DNA of 64,000 nt from Pandoraea anapnoica (GTDB taxonomy: Bacteria > Pseudomonadota > Gammaproteobacteria > Burkholderiales > Burkholderiaceae). A program made the position numbers and the translations under genes. The stretch is taken from contig NZ_CABPSP010000009.1 of the NCBI RefSeq assembly GCF_902459765.1, positions 1 to 64,000 on the forward strand, written 5' to 3'. The notes below the pieces were generated by a model that saw only the letters and a program-made list of their open reading frames with translations, was not told the DNA's origin and did not search any database. Below, piece after piece: positions 59,175 to 64,000 of the stretch (position 1 is the stretch's first letter; every line of letters begins with the position of its first letter).

Positions 59175-59308
59175 TCACCGTCTCCCAAAATGTGAACGAG
59201 ATTCGCCCGCTTCAAGCCAGTTGCATGCGCGTCACTCACTTCGAACTCTTCACCGCGGCGGCGAGGGCCACCGTGGTCGAAACTACTCAGAGCCAGAACT
59301 TTCGGCAT
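59042..59308 (-). CDS. Small head-region protein (FDHGG type)
   Basis: Product of 88 aa. MPKVLALSSFDHGGPRRRGE and LVHILGDGD are the recognisable conserved part (residues 1-45) seen in short proteins after HK97-type capsid genes. The remaining 43 residues are low complexity (Ala/Gln/Ser/Lys), coded over the start of the MptE-like gene in another frame, so this tail may be unconstrained. Confidence 0.75.
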   Translation of the reverse strand: MPKVLALSSFDHGGPRRRGEEFEVSDAHATGLKRANLVHILGDGDVPPTAAGETQQSSASQAAQASKQPTAKQSARGAANKKGGGSSS

Positions 59309-59358
59309 TTCCCTTCTCCTATAGCGTCAGTGAGACGGGGCCGAAGCCCCGTTCAGTA

Positions 59359-60561
59359 TTAGGACGCCGGGGCGTCCTTCAAGTCGCCCTTCACGAAGGC
59401 TTCCGGACGGAACACCGTCAGCCCCACGCGCTCCTCACACAGGATCGTGACCATGTTCTTCACGAAGTTGTCGCGGTCCTGGTTGCTGATCGTGATGTTC
59501 GCGTCTTCGCGATCCCAGCCTTGCACGCCCAGTTGGAACGAGCCAGTGAGAAACTCGTTGTGATCCATCGCCTGCGTAGCGACGACGGGGCGGCCCCACA
59601 GCCCGGGAGTTGCCAGCCCGCGCGGCGTAGCGAAGAGATACGCGTTGTCAGTCGTCTTCGTCAGTTCGATGCCGGTCCAGTCGATGGGATTGAGCACGAT
59701 GCCGTCGGCCTCGTACTCGGCCAGCGTCACCTGCAGCATTGCGATGCGCAGCCGATCAATCGGCGTTTCGCTCTGCACCGTCACGCCCGGATTCGCGTAC
59801 GCCGTTGCCTGCGTGTAAAGGCCGTTGAGATTCAGACCGACGCCGGAACCTTTCAGAAGCTGAAGCTCTTCCTTCAGCTTCAGCCCGTACATCAGGCGAC
59901 CGTTGATATAGGCCTGCAACATCGCTGCATCGGCCAGCACCTGCTTGGATGCGCGGATCCAGTGAGCGATGGTCACAATCGGCGCTTGATCGAGCTCGAA
60001 CGTGATGTCCGATTCCGGCTTCGGGTTTGCCGGATTTTCCGAGACGACGTTGGCGTTGTTGGTGAAGCCCTTTTCACGCACGTACTCGATGCTGTTCGAG
60101 CCGGTCCGGCCCCAGTTCAGCAGGTCTCGAAGAAACAGCCGTTGCTGGGGCGGCATCAGGATACCGGGCAGGCGCGTCGGTTGGATCAGTTCGCCGGCCG
60201 ACGCGTCGTTGCTGGTCACGGCCGCGTGGATCGAACCCACTTTGACGCTCACGGAGCCCTGCATCCCCGCGTTGAACGCCTTGACCTGCTCGGCCTCGGC
60301 GACAATCTCGCCCAGAGATTTCGGCGCCGCCGGCGAACCACCGCCGTTTTCGAGCTTCACGATCGCTTGCTGCGCAGCCCGCAGATCGGCTTGCAGTTCG
60401 CCTTGCTGGACCAGAAGTTGGTCGACCTTCGCTTTCGACTCGGCCGACATGTCTTGATGTGCCTTGAGGTCCTTCTGGGACTGCTCGGCGTGCGCCTTGA
60501 GTTGGTCATTGACCTTGCCCAAGTTCGCATTGATGGTCTTGATATCTTCTTCCAACGGCAT
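59359..60561 (-). CDS. HK97-type major capsid protein
   Basis: Product of 400 aa. Residues 1-75 are the coiled-coil delta (scaffold) domain (INANLGKVNDQLKAHAEQSQ); the capsid fold follows, with SNDASAGELIQPTRLPGILM, LRDLLNWGRTGSNSIEYVRE and YINGRLMYGLKLKEELQLLK. Cleavage of the delta domain by the adjacent protease is expected near residue 105. Confidence 0.95.
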   Translation of the reverse strand: MPLEEDIKTINANLGKVNDQLKAHAEQSQKDLKAHQDMSAESKAKVDQLLVQQGELQADLRAAQQAIVKLENGGGSPAAPKSLGEIVAEAEQVKAFNAGMQGSVSVKVGSIHAAVTSNDASAGELIQPTRLPGILMPPQQRLFLRDLLNWGRTGSNSIEYVREKGFTNNANVVSENPANPKPESDITFELDQAPIVTIAHWIRASKQVLADAAMLQAYINGRLMYGLKLKEELQLLKGSGVGLNLNGLYTQATAYANPGVTVQSETPIDRLRIAMLQVTLAEYEADGIVLNPIDWTGIELTKTTDNAYLFATPRGLATPGLWGRPVVATQAMDHNEFLTGSFQLGVQGWDREDANITISNQDRDNFVKNMVTILCEERVGLTVFRPEAFVKGDLKDAPAS

Positions 60562-60570
60562 GATTTGCTC

Positions 60571-61428
60571 CTAGTTCGGAAAGTTGAGTGCGGCGGCAAG
60601 CGCCATCGTTTCGCTAAGAACGGTGGGATCTCCCTCACCGGACGCAGCGGGATCACCCTCGCCGCCGCCAGCACGCAGGCCGGACTTGAATTCGGAAATG
60701 AGCCGCATCGCCTCCGACTTCGGAAGGCCAGACGCCCGTAGCGCCGCCTCCAAACGCCGGGCTGTTCCAGCCTTGGCGGAAGCGCTGTCTCGGTCAACCT
60801 GATCCGAAGCCAGAAGCTCGTCAGCGAAACCCTGATCGATGGCAGCTGAGCCGCCCAGCCAGGTTTCCTTGTCCATCAGCTTCGCGATCGCCTTGGCGTC
60901 GCCGCCCGCGCGAGCGGCATAGATATCCGCCATCGCCGCGTCGAAAGGCTCCAACATGTCCGCAACGTCGCGAAGGTTGTGACGGTTTCCAACAGCCATC
61001 AACCACGCGTTGTGGATCATCAGGAAGCCGGACCGCGCGATCTGAACTGTGTCACCGGCCATCGCGATGACGGACGCAGCCGAAGCAGCAAGTCCAAGCA
61101 CTTTCACGGTCACTTCACCCTCGTGCTCTCGCAGGAGGCTGTAGATCGCAAGGCCCTCGAACATGTCGCCGCCGGGGCTATTCACGTTGACGGTCACCGG
61201 CCCGCTGCCCATCGTGCGAAGTGCGGCCGCGATCCGCTTCGCCGTGACTCCCTCGCCAGTCCAGTAGTCTTGTCCGATGACGTCGTACATGCTGATCGTT
61301 CGATCTTCGCCAGCGGAAGACGCTTGTACACTCGCATCCCAGCGATCAAATGCCGCCATCGAAACGTGCGAACGAATGCCGTCATGCGGGCGGCCGTAAG
61401 GCACGCTCGGCAATGTGCGAAGGCTCAT
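60571..61428 (-). CDS. ClpP-like prohead protease (S14)
   Basis: Product of 285 aa from ATG 61428. VNVNSPGGDMFEGLAIYSLL, the nucleophile Ser in LGLAASAASVIAMAGD and the His in GFLMIHNAWLMAVG are the ClpP catalytic elements. The C-terminal tail (GGGEGDPAASGEGD) is low complexity. It matures the prohead by removing the delta domain. Confidence 0.94.
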   Translation of the reverse strand: MSLRTLPSVPYGRPHDGIRSHVSMAAFDRWDASVQASSAGEDRTISMYDVIGQDYWTGEGVTAKRIAAALRTMGSGPVTVNVNSPGGDMFEGLAIYSLLREHEGEVTVKVLGLAASAASVIAMAGDTVQIARSGFLMIHNAWLMAVGNRHNLRDVADMLEPFDAAMADIYAARAGGDAKAIAKLMDKETWLGGSAAIDQGFADELLASDQVDRDSASAKAGTARRLEAALRASGLPKSEAMRLISEFKSGLRAGGGEGDPAASGEGDPTVLSETMALAAALNFPN

Positions 61429-61432
61429 TTGG

Positions 61433-62731
61433 TTATTCCCTTGTGGATGTGTCGTCTTGCAGGCCGAGTAACGTGCGCAAGTGCGCCCGCGCCTGCTGCA
61501 TGGGATCGTCGGCGCCGATCGCGTCAAGCATGGTCATTGCGGACTGAACCGTCAGAACCGCCGCATTACCCCCCATCGGCTCGCGCTCTTCCAGTTCGCG
61601 CACTTCGTCACGAGTCAAGATCCCGTTGTTGACCATCACGGAATAGAAGGTCGCGCGTGCAACGCTGTCAGCACGCAACAAGCCCTCGACCGAGAACTTG
61701 GCGTAGTAACGAATACGCTCCGCCGGGGTGAGAAGGTCTTTGCTGATGGCCTGCTCAATCCTCTTCAACCATGGCGCGAGCGTGAACGTCAGGAAAGCGA
61801 TCATCTGCTGCTCGATCCCAGTTCCCCAACTTGTCGACTTCTCCGAGTGACCCACCATCCAAGGCGGCACACGGAACCATCGGCAGATTTCTTCAACACT
61901 GAACCCGCGAGACTCCAACAACTGGGCATCGGACGGATTGATGCCCACCGACTCGGTTGACATTCCACCTTCGAGCAGCGGCGACTCACCGGCGTTGAGT
62001 GCGCCGGTGATCTTCTTGAGGTTCTCTCTAAAGTCTTCGCGCTGCGCCGGGGTCAGCACGCGATCCATCTTGAACGCGACAGCGGGCAGAAGTCCGCTCT
62101 CGAAAGTCTTGTTTGCAGCAACGTCCGCCGCCTGTGCGGCACCGAAGACATTGGCTCCATACTGGATGACAGAAACGCCGCTCTCACCGTCAAGCGAGAA
62201 GCCGGGGATCAGCCAAATCCTGTCCGCAGGAATATCCCGTTGTCGGCCATCTTTTTCGGTATAGCGGTAGCTCAGCGTGCCGTTACCACGCTTACTTATT
62301 GCGAGTCTCTGAGGAGCCAGAAAATTGAGGCCCACGACCTTTCCGCCGAGCACGAGTTTCTCGGCACGCGCGTTGCCGCGCAGCAACATAGCCGCGACAA
62401 CTGACTCCCAGAACACAGACGCAGTCGTGTCGGCATTCGGCTGGTCGTGAATGATCCAGTTGAGCGGATGCGTCGACGCCGCGCGCTTACCTTTACCCGT
62501 CCGCTCATACATCGATAGCGGCAGCGTTGAGATCGTCTCGGAAATCAGACGAACACAGCCCCACACGGCCGACAACTGAAGCATCGATTTTTCAGTGACG
62601 GCCTGCCCGCTGGATGATCCGGCGGCCAGATATGCATCCCAGAATGCACCGTCTGAAAGGCCGATAGGCACGCCGAGCCAGTCCAGAACAGCGGCTTTAA
62701 TCCGCCCTGGCTTCTTTGCAGTTCCTTTCAT
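61433..62731 (-). CDS. HK97-family portal protein
   Basis: Product of 432 aa. SAVWGCVRLISETISTLPLS, GNARAEKLVLGGKVVGLNFL and EEICRWFRVPPWMVG are typical. It forms the dodecameric DNA gate. It overlaps the terminase stop by 4 nt. Confidence 0.96.
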   Translation of the reverse strand: MKGTAKKPGRIKAAVLDWLGVPIGLSDGAFWDAYLAAGSSSGQAVTEKSMLQLSAVWGCVRLISETISTLPLSMYERTGKGKRAASTHPLNWIIHDQPNADTTASVFWESVVAAMLLRGNARAEKLVLGGKVVGLNFLAPQRLAISKRGNGTLSYRYTEKDGRQRDIPADRIWLIPGFSLDGESGVSVIQYGANVFGAAQAADVAANKTFESGLLPAVAFKMDRVLTPAQREDFRENLKKITGALNAGESPLLEGGMSTESVGINPSDAQLLESRGFSVEEICRWFRVPPWMVGHSEKSTSWGTGIEQQMIAFLTFTLAPWLKRIEQAISKDLLTPAERIRYYAKFSVEGLLRADSVARATFYSVMVNNGILTRDEVRELEEREPMGGNAAVLTVQSAMTMLDAIGADDPMQQARAHLRTLLGLQDDTSTRE

Positions 62732-64000
62732 GCGATCAGGGGTGCTCTCAGGAAGTCATCGAAGTTGCCCTCTTCACTGTCGCCAGCCATAGAAACGCCG
62801 ACGGCCATCAGGAGAGCGACCATGTCATCAATCTTGTCGGCGGACCGCTTCCGGTCAGGCGCCATATTCAGGTTCTGGTCCCTGCGTGCAACAAGGTTCG
62901 ACGCACACCATGTAAGGACGGGGTCACCGCCGTGGGCGACGTTCCTGCCTACGTATGCACGCTCCAACGCCTGCATCGCGGGGTGATACGACTTCGGCCC
63001 CTGTACGAACTCAATCAGCGGCACTTCCTGCTCAACCAGACGATTGACCAAATCGGAAGCGTTCCATCGGTCATAACCGATAGTCTGAACGTTGAAGCGA
63101 GCAACCGCGTCGAGTACGGCGGCCTCAATGACGGCATAGTCAGTGACGTCGCCGTCTGTTTGTTCGATGAGGCCAGCGGTCACCCATGCTTGGTATGGAA
63201 CGGTGCCGCGCTCAGTACGCTGCGAAACCGCATGCGCAGGCACCCAGCGCCGCCCCCACGTGAGGAATACGTCACCGACGCGCCAGACCAAACGCAGCAC
63301 GGTCAGGTCGCTCGTGCTCGCAAGGTCCAACCCTCCCCAGCACGGACAATCGGCCAGAGAATCCAAGTCCACCTCACCAGAGCATTCGCCCCACCGAGTA
63401 AGATCGATCCACGTGTCAGCCGAACTGGCTGGCCGATTCAGTCTCTTGATCTTGAATTCAGCGTACTTCGAGGGCATTTGCTTCGCCTCGATCGCCTCTT
63501 TCCTGATCGCGTTCAGCAAATGCGGGTTCGCATCGAGCAGAGGATTGGCCTTGATCCAAACCCTTTCGTCGAAGTCTTCGTCGGCCTTAATCCCCGCCGA
63601 TTTGTCCTCTTCATCCACCGCATAGAACACCACCAGGAAGTGGTCTGCGGTCGTGCCAAAAACACCAGCGAGCAACTTTTTCGCGAATTGCCGAATTTCC
63701 GCCCAAGGCCCTGGGTTCGTGTAACCCTCCGTCGTGGTGTAAAGCCAAAGCGGATTGCTGCGCGCACCTGCTGCCGACGTCAGAACGTTCAGGAGGTCGG
63801 CGGACTTGTGAGCGTGGATCTCGTCCAGACCTACATGCGAAGGATTTAAGCCGTCCTGTGTCGACGCCTTGGCGTGAATTGGCTTAAAACTCCCGAGGGT
63901 CTCCGCGCGCGAAATTGACTTTGCCCAGACGTCCAAACCGAACGCGGCCCGAAGGTCGCTCGTCTTCTCGACCATCTTCTTCGCAACGCCGAAGATGATC
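62728..64000 (-). CDS. Terminase large subunit, 5' end outside window
   Basis: At least 424 aa without a start in the window. VGLDEIHAHKSADLLNVLTS is the ATPase Walker B region with coupling residues, WLYTTTEGYTN the motif III region, and the nuclease domain has GGLDLASTSDLTVL, IGYDRWNASDLVNRL and DDMVALLMA acidic residues. Walker A is beyond the edge. Confidence 0.93.
   Translation of the reverse strand, partial: IIFGVAKKMVEKTSDLRAAFGLDVWAKSISRAETLGSFKPIHAKASTQDGLNPSHVGLDEIHAHKSADLLNVLTSAAGARSNPLWLYTTTEGYTNPGPWAEIRQFAKKLLAGVFGTTADHFLVVFYAVDEEDKSAGIKADEDFDERVWIKANPLLDANPHLLNAIRKEAIEAKQMPSKYAEFKIKRLNRPASSADTWIDLTRWGECSGEVDLDSLADCPCWGGLDLASTSDLTVLRLVWRVGDVFLTWGRRWVPAHAVSQRTERGTVPYQAWVTAGLIEQTDGDVTDYAVIEAAVLDAVARFNVQTIGYDRWNASDLVNRLVEQEVPLIEFVQGPKSYHPAMQALERAYVGRNVAHGGDPVLTWCASNLVARRDQNLNMAPDRKRSADKIDDMVALLMAVGVSMAGDSEEGNFDDFLRAPLIA

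Larger units (their letters stand above)
41496..64000 (-). mobile_element. Siphophage prophage (HK97-type head, lambda-type tail), right part cut off
   Basis: Accessory genes, lysis genes, tail, head and terminase follow each other from the tRNA-Lys 3' end to the right edge in the reverse of lambda late order. No integrase, repressor or replication genes are in the window, so the other end is outside. The left border is set at the tRNA end by position; the att repeat could not be confirmed without the other end. Confidence 0.88.

Noticed and set aside
58825-60741. 638-aa open frame antisense to capsid and neighbours
   Set aside because: Opposes a certain capsid gene, with no ribosome site and shadow-like composition.
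1-64000. CRISPR arrays, rRNA genes, IS elements
   Set aside because: No regularly spaced repeats, rRNA segments or IS-type transposases were seen; the only transposase is the MuA-like one.

Overview
The window is a high-GC proteobacterial chromosome, most likely Burkholderiales (Burkholderia/Pandoraea-like). The basis is the Gram-negative porin, the ybgC-tolQRAB-pal-cpoB cluster and the general gene style; no species marker was seen. It holds three blocks: the early half of a Mu-like transposable prophage (about 1-10,300), a chromosomal segment (about 10,330-41,500), and a siphophage-type prophage with HK97-like head and lambda-like tail genes (about 41,500 to the right edge).

Mu-like prophage. 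Most genes read leftwards as one tightly overlapping early operon: Ner-type regulator, MuA transposase, MuB ATPase, several small unknown or DNA-binding proteins, a DUF3164 protein, a 31-codon membrane peptide, GemA, a Mor activator, then (after a terminator) an endolysin and a membrane protein cut by the window edge. Reading right are two tandem repressor-like proteins that share the DNA-binding domain found at the MuA N-terminus. The switch between ner and the repressors has opposed promoters and repeated AAGTGCAAAG boxes, two of them inside the spacer of the leftward promoter.

Chromosome. After a large unknown gene comes a cluster that looks like an orotate (or related ureide) utilisation locus: an XRE regulator, a porin, a small protein, an MFS carrier, the two subunits of a class 1B dihydroorotate dehydrogenase and an N-carbamoyl-amino-acid hydrolase. 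Three 16-bp palindromes of the type GTCTAAATATTTAGAC lie in front of its three transcription units. Next come an M20 peptidase, small secreted or membrane proteins, a periplasmic-type nuclease, a PaiB-like protein, a DUF2501 protein, an Mrr-like protein without the usual catalytic lysine motif, a PAP2 phosphatase, a TauE/SafE permease, a phosphoribosyltransferase, an ACT-domain regulator, an SRPBCC protein, an IclR regulator, a beta-hydroxyacid dehydrogenase, the Tol-Pal operon, a YeeE/YedE permease and tRNA-Lys(UUU) with a consensus promoter.

Right prophage. It starts at the tRNA-Lys 3' end. Next to the tRNA is an accessory cassette: an SRAP protein, an AT-richer FRG-domain gene and a 99-aa gene behind a LexA-type box. 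Then, all reading left: nested Rz/Rz1, endolysin, two membrane/holin proteins, tail fibre and tip genes (J, I, lipoprotein moron, K, L, glycine-rich adhesin-like protein, M), tape measure, G/T chaperones with a GGGAAAC slippery site, tail tube, head-tail joining proteins, an MptE-like protein whose start region looks frameshifted, capsid, ClpP-like protease, portal and a terminase large subunit cut by the right edge. Integrase, immunity and replication genes lie outside the window.
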